Of a stretch of DNA of 64,000 bases, positions 52,378 to 60,909 are shown in pieces. The stretch is from Bradyrhizobium sp. 1(2017) (GTDB lineage Bacteria > Pseudomonadota > Alphaproteobacteria > Rhizobiales > Xanthobacteraceae). Numbering within the stretch: the first letter of the stretch is position 1; each line of letters begins with the position of its first letter. Made by a program: the position numbers and the translations under genes. Below the pieces are notes generated by a model. It saw nothing but the letters and a program-made list of their open reading frames with translations. It did no database searches and was not told the DNA's origin. The DNA lies in assembly GCF_011602485.2 (NCBI RefSeq), contig NZ_CP050022.2:3492001-3556000 (forward strand), read 5' to 3'.

Positions 52378-54456
52378 TCAGGGCGCGCGCAACCCGTCCG
52401 GCACCATGGTCTGCCGGCGGACCAGGAGAAGGGCGAGCAAGGTCGTAGGCACGAGGATCGCAAGGCCGAGCAGCGTCACCTGCATCTGCGACAGCGGCAT
52501 GATTCCACCGCCCGGGGTTGCCACTACGAAGCCGCCGATCACCAGCAGCACGCGGATCGGCCATTCCAGCGCACCGGCGCCGCGCAAGTTGCCGACGAAG
52601 GGCTGGTAGCCCTGGATGCCGCCGCAGATGAACAGCGTTCCGAACGCAGCAAGGCCCATCAGACCGAGGCCGGCGAGGTAGGGGTTCGGCCCCTGCAGCA
52701 CCAGCGCCGGATTGAGCACGAAGAAGAACGGGATGAAATAGATGATGCTGCCGACCCACATCGATTCCCAGCCGGTCTTCATCGCCGGCGAGCCGGCGAT
52801 GCCTGCGGCGGCGAAGGAGGCGATCGCGACCGGCGGCGTGATCGACGACAACATGCCCCAATAGAAGATGAACATGTGCACGGCCATGCGGTTGAGCCCG
52901 AGCTTCTCCAGCGCGGGCGCGACCAGGATGGCGAGGAAGATGTAGCAGGCCGTCGTCGTCAGTCCGAGGCCGAGGATGAGGCTGGTGAGGGCGCACATGC
53001 CGAGCAGCAAGAAGGCATTGTCGCCCGCGATGTGCAGCAAGTCGTTGGCAAGGCTCGACACCACGCCGGTCATCGAGAACGCGCCGATCAGAAGGCCGCA
53101 GCCGGCGAGGATGCCGACCAGCTCGACGAAGGTGCGGCCGTTGACCTCCAGGAATTTGCCGATGGTCGCGAACGTCCACCGCGTGTCCTTGGAGAAGAGC
53201 TGGTTGAGGACCAGCAGCAGGGCGGTGGCGTAGAACGGCGCGTGGCTCTCGCGCTTGAAATAGAGCAGCATCACGATCAGGAGCGCGATGACGAAAACGT
53301 AGTACCAGCCGTCCTTGATCGTATCCATGACCCGCGGCAGGTCGGCGCGCGGGATGCCTTTCAATCCGTGACGCGCGGCGTAGGTATCGACCTGCATGAA
53401 CAGGCCGACATAATAGAGCGCAGCCGGGATGATCGCGGCGACCGCGACTTCCGCGTAGCTGACGTTGAGGAACTGTGCGATCACGAAGGCCGTCGCGCCC
53501 ATCACCGGCGGCGCCAGCACCGCACCTGTGGAGGCGCAGGCCTCGATCGCGGCGGCATAGGAAGCGCGGAAGCCGCTCTTCTTCATGACGGGGATGGTCA
53601 TGGTGCCCGCGGTGAGCACGTTTGAGATGATCGAGCCCGACATCATGCCGAGCAGACCGCTGGCAAAGATGCAGACCTTCGCGGCACCGCCGCGGAAGGT
53701 GCCGCACATCGCGAAAGAGAGGTTGATGAAGAATTTGCCGGCGCCCGTCATCATCAGCGCGGTGCCGAACACCAGGAAGCCGATCACGGTGTCGGCAAAG
53801 GCCTGGATGGGAATGCCGAGCAGGCTTTCGCCGGAAAGCACGTGATAGGCGGTCGCCTGTTCGAGCGTCGATTGCGTACCGCGGAACGGCCCGAGCCAGC
53901 TGGCCTCGGCGAACAGCGGATAAACGGTGAAGGGCATCACGCTCAGGAGCAGGCTCCAGCCGCCGGTGCGGCGCAGCGCCTCCATCAGCATCACCCACAT
54001 CACGAGGCCCGCGGCGATCACAGGGGGCGGAGCGCCGCCGAATTCCCAGCCGGCCTCTGCCGCCTTGCGCACGTTCGACATCAGCATGATGGCCGCGGCG
54101 AACGTCGCCACGAACAGGACGAGATCGTACCAGGGAATCCGGTCGAGCGGGGCGCGCTTGGTGCCCGGAAAGATCAGGAACGTGAAGGGCAGCATCAATG
54201 CGATCAGGAGATAGAAGTACTCCGTGTTGAGCTGAGTGTAGCCGATAAAGAAGCGCAGCGAGAATTGCTGGTTGATGCAGAGCAGGATGGTCGCCGCCGT
54301 CGCGACCACCAGCGTCCAGCGCCAGGCGCCGCGCAACGTGCGCACGCGCGTGACCTCCGCCTCCTGCATGTTGCCGGCGGCGCCATGCGGGTCGTCGAAC
54401 ACGACCGGCTTGGCCTCGTCCTTGGGGCCGGTAGAGGTAGCAGTAGAAGACATCAT
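52378..54456 (-). CDS. TRAP transporter fused permease (4TM + 12TM)
   Basis: A 692-residue inner-membrane protein uniting the small (DctQ-like) and large (DctM-like) TRAP permeases. The large part has LLGMMSGSIISNVLTAGTMT, ASTGAVLAPPVMGATAF and WGMLSSITPPVAIASFAAAG. The fusion is typical of TAXI-type systems, and a TAXI binding protein is encoded 131 bp upstream. It uses an ion gradient to import an unknown acid, possibly glutamate or a related organic acid. Confidence 0.93.
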   Translation of the reverse strand: MMSSTATSTGPKDEAKPVVFDDPHGAAGNMQEAEVTRVRTLRGAWRWTLVVATAATILLCINQQFSLRFFIGYTQLNTEYFYLLIALMLPFTFLIFPGTKRAPLDRIPWYDLVLFVATFAAAIMLMSNVRKAAEAGWEFGGAPPPVIAAGLVMWVMLMEALRRTGGWSLLLSVMPFTVYPLFAEASWLGPFRGTQSTLEQATAYHVLSGESLLGIPIQAFADTVIGFLVFGTALMMTGAGKFFINLSFAMCGTFRGGAAKVCIFASGLLGMMSGSIISNVLTAGTMTIPVMKKSGFRASYAAAIEACASTGAVLAPPVMGATAFVIAQFLNVSYAEVAVAAIIPAALYYVGLFMQVDTYAARHGLKGIPRADLPRVMDTIKDGWYYVFVIALLIVMLLYFKRESHAPFYATALLLVLNQLFSKDTRWTFATIGKFLEVNGRTFVELVGILAGCGLLIGAFSMTGVVSSLANDLLHIAGDNAFLLLGMCALTSLILGLGLTTTACYIFLAILVAPALEKLGLNRMAVHMFIFYWGMLSSITPPVAIASFAAAGIAGSPAMKTGWESMWVGSIIYFIPFFFVLNPALVLQGPNPYLAGLGLMGLAAFGTLFICGGIQGYQPFVGNLRGAGALEWPIRVLLVIGGFVVATPGGGIMPLSQMQVTLLGLAILVPTTLLALLLVRRQTMVPDGLRAP

Positions 54457-54530
54457 CGACCCCGCACGTGGGCTGGCGACTGACTAGGCGAATGGCCGTT
54501 GGTTGAGTCGATAGGCCGCGGGCTCCTCAA

Positions 54531-54552
54531 CCTCTCCCGCTTGCGGGAGAGG
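54531..54552. terminator. Perfect hairpin between TRAP genes
   Basis: CCTCTCCCGC-TT-GCGGGAGAGG is a perfect 10-bp hairpin with a 2-base loop in the gap between the binding-protein gene and the permease gene. It has no T tract, so it could stabilise the upstream message or attenuate read-through; binding proteins are usually needed in excess. Confidence 0.5.
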
Positions 54553-54587
54553 GGGCGCATATCGCCTGTGTAAGGAGCCCATTCGCT

Positions 54588-55754
54588 CTATTCCTCGAAC
54601 CCGTTCGGCATGTTGGCCTTGGCAAGCGCCGCGGCGCGCGCCTTCATCCAGCCGTCGAGAAACGCCTTGTCGTCCGACGGCGGATTGGACTTGCCGTACT
54701 CCGTCCATGCGGCGCCGAGCACCTCCTGGCGCTTGATCAGCTTGTTGTTGTGGGCCTCCTGCGCATCGCTCCATTGCCCGGCTTCCTTCAGCGCCTTCAC
54801 CGCGCCGGGATGCACCGGCACCACCCAGTTCTTGGTCTGGCGGTCGGCGCCGAGGCCGCCGGCGCCGGGCGCTGAGTCCTTGTAGGCGTCGTAGTTCACG
54901 ATCATCGACTTGGTGATCGCATAGATCTGGTCGGCCGGTTGCGAGGCATAGGCGACGAAGATCGGGTAGGGATAGTTGCCGAGCTCGACCGGCTTTTCCG
55001 GCGTGATGCCGGCACCGCAGGTCGCAAGCTGCGGGAAGAAGAACGAGCCGACCTTCTGCATCCGCGCCCAGCCCTCCTTGTCCTTCGCGGGCAGCGGCGG
55101 CCAGATCAGGCCGCGCGGCGAGGTCTCGGCCTCCTTGGCCGGGCCGGTGATGGTGGTGCCGAAGGCGGCATCGACGTCGTTGTTGATCAGGCCCTTCCAC
55201 ATCGCGCCGTAGCTGGCGAACTCGACGGCCTTGACGTCCTTCTGCGTCAATCCCCCGAAGGCCAGCACCGCGAGCGAATTCTGATTCAGCGCGGGCGAGC
55301 CGACCACGAAGCCGACGCGCTTGCCCTTGAGGTCCTTCAGTTCCTTCACACCGGTGTCGCCGGCAACGCCGAGCGAGCCGCAATTGCAGTCGACGGATGA
55401 GAGCAGGATCTGGAGCGGCTGCGGACCCCATTCCTTGGAGCCGAACTCGAAAACGCCTTCCTGCGCGAAGTAGGTGCCCGATCCCATCGCAGATGAGACC
55501 GCGCGCTTGGCGCGCAGCGGCGCAAGGCGCGCGACGTCGTTGCCTGCGGGGAGCACGCGCACATCGGTGCCGAACTTGTCCTTCATCATCTTGCCGACGC
55601 CGACCGCGATATTGAATCCGGCGGTGCCGGTGTCGTAGGCGGTGAACGTCAATGTCGCTGGCAGCTTGACGTCTTCCGCAGACGCATAGCGTGTAGACAC
55701 AACAGAAATGCCTGCCACCAAGGCAGGCGCGAGCACGAGCAGCCCACGAAGCAT
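54588..55754 (-). CDS. TAXI-family TRAP solute-binding protein
   Basis: A 388-residue periplasmic protein with a signal peptide (LLVLAPALVAGISVVSTRYA) and the TAXI-type core FTAYDTGTAGFNIAVGVGKM, LRAKRAVSSAMGSGTYFAQEG. ATG 55754 has GGAGGGAAAC upstream, which beats the ATG four codons before. It feeds the fused permease downstream. The ligand is unknown. Confidence 0.92.
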   Translation of the reverse strand: MLRGLLVLAPALVAGISVVSTRYASAEDVKLPATLTFTAYDTGTAGFNIAVGVGKMMKDKFGTDVRVLPAGNDVARLAPLRAKRAVSSAMGSGTYFAQEGVFEFGSKEWGPQPLQILLSSVDCNCGSLGVAGDTGVKELKDLKGKRVGFVVGSPALNQNSLAVLAFGGLTQKDVKAVEFASYGAMWKGLINNDVDAAFGTTITGPAKEAETSPRGLIWPPLPAKDKEGWARMQKVGSFFFPQLATCGAGITPEKPVELGNYPYPIFVAYASQPADQIYAITKSMIVNYDAYKDSAPGAGGLGADRQTKNWVVPVHPGAVKALKEAGQWSDAQEAHNNKLIKRQEVLGAAWTEYGKSNPPSDDKAFLDGWMKARAAALAKANMPNGFEE

Positions 55755-55898
55755 GTTTCCCTCCATCGATCCTCGCTTCAGCGCGAGGACATTCTTGCTT
55801 GAATCGGATCATGTCACCGGCTATCCGCGATGGCAACGCCGGACCGCGAATGCAGAAACGACGCTGACAGATTGTCGCGGAATCAGCGGATCATGCAG

Positions 55899-56120
55899 TT
55901 AATTCGTGATGATCGCGATGGCCTGTCCCTCGGCAACGACGTCGTCGAGCTTCACCAGAAGCGATGTGATCGTGCCGCTCGCGGGCGAGGAAACCGGTAT
56001 CTCCATCTTCATCGCTTCGACCACCACAACGTCGTCGCCATCCGCAACGGTTCCTCCAACTTGCACGGGAGTTGAGCAGATGCGACCCGCGACCTCCGTG
56101 ACGATCTTAATTTCTGGCAT
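55899..56120 (-). CDS. Biotin/lipoyl carrier protein
   Basis: A 73-residue single biotinyl domain. VEAMKMEIPV puts the biotin-accepting Lys at position 38. AAAGGCGATGG lies upstream of ATG 56120. It would serve the carboxyltransferase encoded at 57119, but no biotin carboxylase gene is in the window. It is divergent from the IclR gene. Confidence 0.93.
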   Translation of the reverse strand: MPEIKIVTEVAGRICSTPVQVGGTVADGDDVVVVEAMKMEIPVSSPASGTITSLLVKLDDVVAEGQAIAIITN

Positions 56121-56184
56121 GCCATCGCCTTTTTGTTGTCGTCGCAAAATGCCTGAGGTAGCGTCGTCTGCAAGTGGAATTTAA

Positions 56185-56199
56185 TTCCGCAGAGCGGAA
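56185..56199. promoter_or_regulatory. Putative IclR-type operator
   Basis: TTCCGC-AGA-GCGGAA is a perfect palindrome, like the operators of several IclR-family proteins. It lies 15 bp before the IclR start and 65 bp from the divergent biotin carrier start, so it could control both. Confidence 0.55.
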
Positions 56200-56214
56200 C
56201 AAACGGTAGGGAAC

Positions 56215-57189
56215 ATGGGACGACGATCGGAGCGGTTGAGTAAGCAAGGCGCGCTCGCTGGCGACGCCGGTGAGGGTGATGTCATCCAGGTGGTGTCGCG
56301 CGCGTTCGACGTGTTGCGATGCTTCGAGGGCCACGATAGCAGGCTCGGCAATCTCGAGATCTCAAATCGCTGCGGTCTGCCGCGTTCGACGGTGTCGCGG
56401 CTCACGCACACGCTGACCCGCATGGGCCAGCTCGTCTACCTGCCGCGCGATCAGAAGTATCGCATCGGCCCGAGCGCGGTGGCGATGAGCGCCTCGATGA
56501 TGAAGGGCGCGCAGCTGCGCAGCATGATCCGGCAGCGGCTGCAGGAGCTCGCCGAGCAGCTTCCCGGCACGGTCGGATTCGTCGTGCCCGATCGCTTCCA
56601 TCTCGTCTATCTCCAGTTTGCGCGCTCGGCGAGTGCGCTCGGCCTGCACGAAGGCACCGGCAGCCGCATTTCGATGGCTTCGACTGCAGCAGGCGCGGCT
56701 TACACTGCTGCCCTGGCGCCCGAGGTCGGCGATGCCTTCATCGCGGACATGGAGCGGGAAGCCCCCGAGGCTGCGAAGATCCTCAAGCCCCGCATCGAGG
56801 CCAACCGGCAGTCGCTGCGCGAGCGCGGTTACGTCGTGGCCTGCGGCCTGTGGAGCCCGCACATCAACGGCCTCGCGGTGCCGATCTGGTCGCCGCAATA
56901 TCAGACCTTCGTGGTGATCACGATCGGTCTGCTCTCGGCGATGTATGACGAGCAGCGCCTGCATGACGAAGTCGCCCCGCTGATGCTCACGCTCGGTCGC
57001 TCGCTCGGCAGCCTGATGGAGGGCGCCGAGGGCGACGTCTTCAACAACCGTATTTCGCGTAAGCCGGTCGCAATGGCCGTGCACAACAATAACAAGCCGA
57101 TCAACTCGGAGGGAGTGAATGAACTGGAAGCCGGAACTCGACGAGCTCGCCCGGCGCGAAGCCTTCGCGCGGGAGATGGGCGGCGTTGA
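56215..57189 (+). CDS. IclR-family transcriptional regulator
   Basis: A 324-residue regulator: winged HTH (LGNLEISNRCGLPRSTVSRL, THTLTRMGQLVYLPRDQKY) and a GAF-like effector domain. The usual length is about 250-280 residues; the extra C-terminal stretch is largely antisense-free overlap with the next gene by 71 bp. GTAGGGAAC precedes the ATG. Its place between a biotin carrier and a carboxyltransferase suggests it controls them. Confidence 0.88.
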   Translation: MGRRSERLSKQGALAGDAGEGDVIQVVSRAFDVLRCFEGHDSRLGNLEISNRCGLPRSTVSRLTHTLTRMGQLVYLPRDQKYRIGPSAVAMSASMMKGAQLRSMIRQRLQELAEQLPGTVGFVVPDRFHLVYLQFARSASALGLHEGTGSRISMASTAAGAAYTAALAPEVGDAFIADMEREAPEAAKILKPRIEANRQSLRERGYVVACGLWSPHINGLAVPIWSPQYQTFVVITIGLLSAMYDEQRLHDEVAPLMLTLGRSLGSLMEGAEGDVFNNRISRKPVAMAVHNNNKPINSEGVNELEAGTRRARPARSLRAGDGRR

Positions 57190-58678
57190 CAAGGTCAGGC
57201 GACAGCATGACCAGGGCCGGCTGACTGTTCGGGAGCGCATCGACGGACTGATCGACAAGGGAAGCTTTCACGAAATCGGTGCCGTCTCCGGCATCGGTGA
57301 GTACGATTCCAGCGGCGAGCTGAAGAAGTTGACGCCGGCAAACTGCGTGTTCGGTCGCGCGCGCGTCGATGGCCGCACGATCGTCGTGGTCGGTGACGAT
57401 TTCACCGTGCGCGGCGGTTCGGCCGATGCGTCCATTTCCGCAAAGCCGTTGATGGCGGAGGAGATGGCGCACGACTTCCGCCTGCCCATCGTCCGCATCA
57501 TCGAAGGCTCCGGCGGCGGCGGCTCGGTCAAGACCATCGAGACCAAAGGCGCGGCCAATCTGCCCGGCGGCATCGGCGGCACGCGCTGGTATCGCTTCAC
57601 GACCGAGAACCTGTCGCGCGTGCCTGTCGTGGCGCTCGGCCTCGGCTCGGTGGCGGGCCTGGGCGCCGCGCGCCTTGCCGCCAGCCACTATTCCATCATG
57701 ACCCGGAAGTCCGCGATGTTCGTCGCGGGCCCGCCGGTGGTGAAGGCGCTGGGGCAGGACCTCACCAAGGAAGAGCTCGGCGGCGCCGACATCCAGACCC
57801 GCGCCGGCGCGGTCGATCATGCCGTCGACACGGAAGAAGAGGCGTTCGCCTGCGCGCGGCGCTTCCTCTCCTATCTGCCGTCGTCGGTCTACGAGCTGCC
57901 GCCGACCTTGCCGTGCACCGACAATCCCGAGCGCAGCGAAGAGGCGTTGATGAATGCGGTGCCGCGCAACCGCAAGCAGGTCTACAAGATGCGGCCGATC
58001 ATCGAGTCGGTCGTCGACAGGGGCTCGTTCTTCGAGGTCGCCAAGAATTTCGGCAAGCCGATCATTGTCGGCCTCGCCAGGCTCGAGGGCAGGGCGGTGA
58101 TGGTGCTCGCCAGCGACAGTTTCCACTATGGCGGCTCGTGGACCGCGGATGCCTGCCAGAAGGTGGTGCGCTGGGTCGATTTCGCAGAGACGTTCCATCT
58201 GCCGATCGTCTACCTGATGGACTGCCCGGGCTTCATGATCGGTCTCGATGCCGAGAAGGCGGCCACCATCCGCCACGGCGTCCGCGCCATGGCCGCGGTC
58301 AACCAGACCACCGTGCCCTGGTGCACCGTGATCCTGCGCAACGCCTTCGGCGTCGCTGGCGTCGTGCATCAGCCGGCCGACCGCTTCTCGATCCGCTATG
58401 CCTGGCCGTCGGCCTATTGGGGCTCGCTCCCGCTCGAAGGCGGCATCGAGGCCGCCTACCGCGCCGACATCGATGCGGCCGAGGACAGGGGGGGCAAGCT
58501 GAGGGAGATCGAGGAGCGCCTCAACAAGCTGCGCTCGCCGTTCCGCTCGGCCGAGAAATTCTGGGTCGAGGAGATCATCGACCCCAGGAAGACGAGGTCG
58601 CTGTTGTGCGAGTTCGCGCGCCTCGCCGAGCCGCTGCGCAAGGCAGGGCCGCCGGAGAATTTTTCCATCCGGCCTTGA
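57119..58678 (+). CDS. Acyl-CoA carboxylase carboxyltransferase subunit
   Basis: A 519-residue carboxyltransferase of the propionyl/methylcrotonyl type. The N-terminal part has KPLMAEEMAHDFRLPIVRII and EGSGGGGSVKT; the C-terminal part has DSFHYGGSWTADACQKVVRW, YLMDCPGFMIG and RNAFGVAG. It moves CO2 from biotin to an acyl-CoA. ATG 57119 follows CGGAGGGAGTGA. It needs a biotin carboxylase from elsewhere and may use the small carrier at 55899. The exact acyl substrate is unknown. Confidence 0.92.
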   Translation: MNWKPELDELARREAFAREMGGVDKVRRQHDQGRLTVRERIDGLIDKGSFHEIGAVSGIGEYDSSGELKKLTPANCVFGRARVDGRTIVVVGDDFTVRGGSADASISAKPLMAEEMAHDFRLPIVRIIEGSGGGGSVKTIETKGAANLPGGIGGTRWYRFTTENLSRVPVVALGLGSVAGLGAARLAASHYSIMTRKSAMFVAGPPVVKALGQDLTKEELGGADIQTRAGAVDHAVDTEEEAFACARRFLSYLPSSVYELPPTLPCTDNPERSEEALMNAVPRNRKQVYKMRPIIESVVDRGSFFEVAKNFGKPIIVGLARLEGRAVMVLASDSFHYGGSWTADACQKVVRWVDFAETFHLPIVYLMDCPGFMIGLDAEKAATIRHGVRAMAAVNQTTVPWCTVILRNAFGVAGVVHQPADRFSIRYAWPSAYWGSLPLEGGIEAAYRADIDAAEDRGGKLREIEERLNKLRSPFRSAEKFWVEEIIDPRKTRSLLCEFARLAEPLRKAGPPENFSIRP

Positions 58679-58688
58679 TATCGGCCAT

Positions 58689-58724
58689 CATCGCTGCCGC
58701 GCGACAATTGTCGCGGCAGCGATG
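58689..58724. repeat. Inverted repeat between carboxyltransferase and GMC genes
   Basis: CATCGCTGCCGCG and CGCGGCAGCGATG enclose CGACAATTGTCG-like sequence to form a near-perfect 36-bp palindrome with one slippage. It could be a terminator of the upstream gene or an operator for the GMC gene. No T tract follows. Confidence 0.5.
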
Positions 58725-58785
58725 GCGTGACCTCAAAACAATTACACGCTACGGTCCCCCGGCAAGAACAAGAGGACGCGCAATC

Positions 58786-60480
58786 GTGTTTGACTTCATT
58801 ATCGTGGGCGGCGGCTCGGCGGGGTCCGTGCTGGCCCACCGGCTCTCCGCAAAGAGTGCCAACAAGGTCCTGCTCTGCGAAGCCGGACAGGACACACCGC
58901 CCGGCAACGAGCCGGCCGAGATCAGGGACAGCTATCCGGGCACGGCCTATTTCGATCCGCGCTTCCACTGGACCGACCTCAAGGTCACGACCCAGATCGT
59001 CAGCCACAACAATCCGAACGAGGGGCGTCCGCCCTTGCGCAAATACGAGCAGGCGCGGGTGCTCGGCGGCGGCTCCTCGATCAACGGCCAGATGGCCAAC
59101 CGCGGCGCGCCGACCGATTACGACGAATGGCAGGCGCGAGGCGCCGAGGGCTGGAGCTGGAACGACGTGCTGCCCTTCTTCAAGAAGGTCGAGCGCGATC
59201 TCGATTTCGACGGACCGTACCACGGCAAGGACGGCCGGATCCCCGTTCGCCGCATCCCGCGCGAGCACTGGACGCGGCATTCGCAGGCCTTCGCCGAGGC
59301 CTTCCAGCAGGCCGGCCACCAGTTCGTGCCCGACCAGAACGGCGAGTTCGTCGACGGTTATTTCCCGGTGACGCATTCTAATCAGGCCGAGCAGCGCGTC
59401 TCGGCCGCCATGGGCTATCTCGATCGCGACACCCGCAAACGCGCCAACCTCACGATCTCCACCGGCACGCAGGTTCGGGAGTTGCTGTTCGAAGGCACCC
59501 AGTGCGTGGGCGTGAAGGCTATGGTCGACGGGCGGGAGCAGGAATTCCGCGGACGCGAGATCATTCTCTCCAGCGGCGCCATCCATTCGCCGGCGCATCT
59601 GCTGCGCGCCGGCATCGGGCCAGTCGGGCACCTCAAGGATCTCGGGATTCCCGTGCTGATGGGCTTGCCGGGCGTTGGCCAGCGCCTGATGGATCATCCC
59701 TCGATCTCGCTGTCGTCCTTCGTTCGCCGCGGCGCGCGCATGAACAAGCACACCAGGCGCCACATGCAGCTCGGCCTGCGTTACTCTTCCGATCTGCCGG
59801 GCGTGCCGAAAGGCGACATGTTCGTCGTCGTCATCAGCAAGTCGGCCTGGCATGCAGTCGGGGAGCAGATCGGTTCGCTGCTCACCTTCGTCAACAAGAC
59901 CTATTCCGAGACCGGACAGGTCAAGCTTGCCTCGCGCGATCCCTCGGCGGAACCGATCGTCGAGTTCAATCTCTTGTCCGACCGGCGCGATCTCGATCGC
60001 CTGATGAGCGGCTTCCGCAAGATGGCGGCGGTGCAGATGAGCGACGTGGTCAAGACGGTGACGGACAAGCCGTTCCCGGCCGCCTATACCGACAAGGTCC
60101 GCAAGATCGGCGTGGTCAACACCAAGAACAAAATTCTGACCAAGGTCGCCGCAACGCTGATGGACGGGCCGGCGGCGCTGCGTCATTACATGATCGATAA
60201 TTTCGTGGTCGAAGGGTTTACCTTCGATCAGGTGATGAACGACGACGAGGCGCTGGAAGCCTTCGTGCGCAAGGCGACCATCGGCGTGTGGCACGCCTCC
60301 TGCTCATGTCGGATGGGCCGGGCCGACGATCCCATGGCGGTGGTCGACAACCAGGGCCGGGTCAAGGGCGTGCAGGGACTGCGCGTCGTCGATGCCTCGA
60401 TCTTCCCTGTGGTGCCCTGCGCCAACACCAACTTCCCGGTGCTGATGTCGGCGGAAAAGATCGCTGCTGCGATGCAGTGA
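58786..60480 (+). CDS. GMC-family FAD-dependent oxidoreductase
   Basis: A 564-residue oxidase or dehydrogenase with the FAD site FIIVGGGSAGSVLAHRLS, signature VLGGGSSINGQMANRG, the second signature SSGAIHSPAHLLRAGIGP and the catalytic His in VWHASCSCRMG. GTG 58786 has GAGGA upstream. It should oxidise an alcohol, polyol or similar. It begins 107 bp after the carboxyltransferase and may belong with it. Confidence 0.93.
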   Translation: MFDFIIVGGGSAGSVLAHRLSAKSANKVLLCEAGQDTPPGNEPAEIRDSYPGTAYFDPRFHWTDLKVTTQIVSHNNPNEGRPPLRKYEQARVLGGGSSINGQMANRGAPTDYDEWQARGAEGWSWNDVLPFFKKVERDLDFDGPYHGKDGRIPVRRIPREHWTRHSQAFAEAFQQAGHQFVPDQNGEFVDGYFPVTHSNQAEQRVSAAMGYLDRDTRKRANLTISTGTQVRELLFEGTQCVGVKAMVDGREQEFRGREIILSSGAIHSPAHLLRAGIGPVGHLKDLGIPVLMGLPGVGQRLMDHPSISLSSFVRRGARMNKHTRRHMQLGLRYSSDLPGVPKGDMFVVVISKSAWHAVGEQIGSLLTFVNKTYSETGQVKLASRDPSAEPIVEFNLLSDRRDLDRLMSGFRKMAAVQMSDVVKTVTDKPFPAAYTDKVRKIGVVNTKNKILTKVAATLMDGPAALRHYMIDNFVVEGFTFDQVMNDDEALEAFVRKATIGVWHASCSCRMGRADDPMAVVDNQGRVKGVQGLRVVDASIFPVVPCANTNFPVLMSAEKIAAAMQ

Positions 60481-60909
60481 GTTGCAGGCACCCGCGTTGT
60501 CAGCGGCCGCCGGCTTGCCGGTGCAGCGCGCGGGTCCGTGACCAAGGCAATGTCTTCCTCCGGCAGGACTGGGATACCGTCATTCCGGCCTGCCGGCGGC
60601 CGGCGGTCCAGCCCGTCGGCAGGACCCGCCGCCACCTCGCGCCGGGCGAGGCCGCCGCCATCCCGCCGTGGAGATGGTCTTTGCCGGGAATCCCCGGGGT
60701 CGCGTTTAAGCGACGTTAATGATGCCTTCTCAATACGACACATCGCACTCTGTTGCGGTCCATGTTTGCGGACCGCCCGTAAGTGTTGATTAAGAAGGCC
60801 AAATCCATATTCCGACCTGCGATGAGCGGGGATCGGCAGCAGGAATGCTGCGGCCTCCGCCATCACGGGATTTCAGGGAAGGGTTTTTGCCGCAACGCCG
60901 GCGATCAGG
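60481..60909. other. Intergenic region, 429 bp, before pilus-associated genes
   Basis: No gene is supported. It holds a CGTCATTCCGGC-type repeat near 60577, a perfect 7-bp hairpin GCGGTCC...GGACCGC at 60755-60776, and AT-richer DNA between (CGTTAATGATGCC...TTGATTAAGAAGGCC) that probably contains the promoter of the next operon. A rightward frame near 60783 overlaps the next gene and is not convincing. Confidence 0.5.

Noticed and set aside
58456..60294. Leftward 612-codon frame opposite the GMC gene
   Set aside because: It is the antisense shadow of a well-supported FAD enzyme and lacks any motif.
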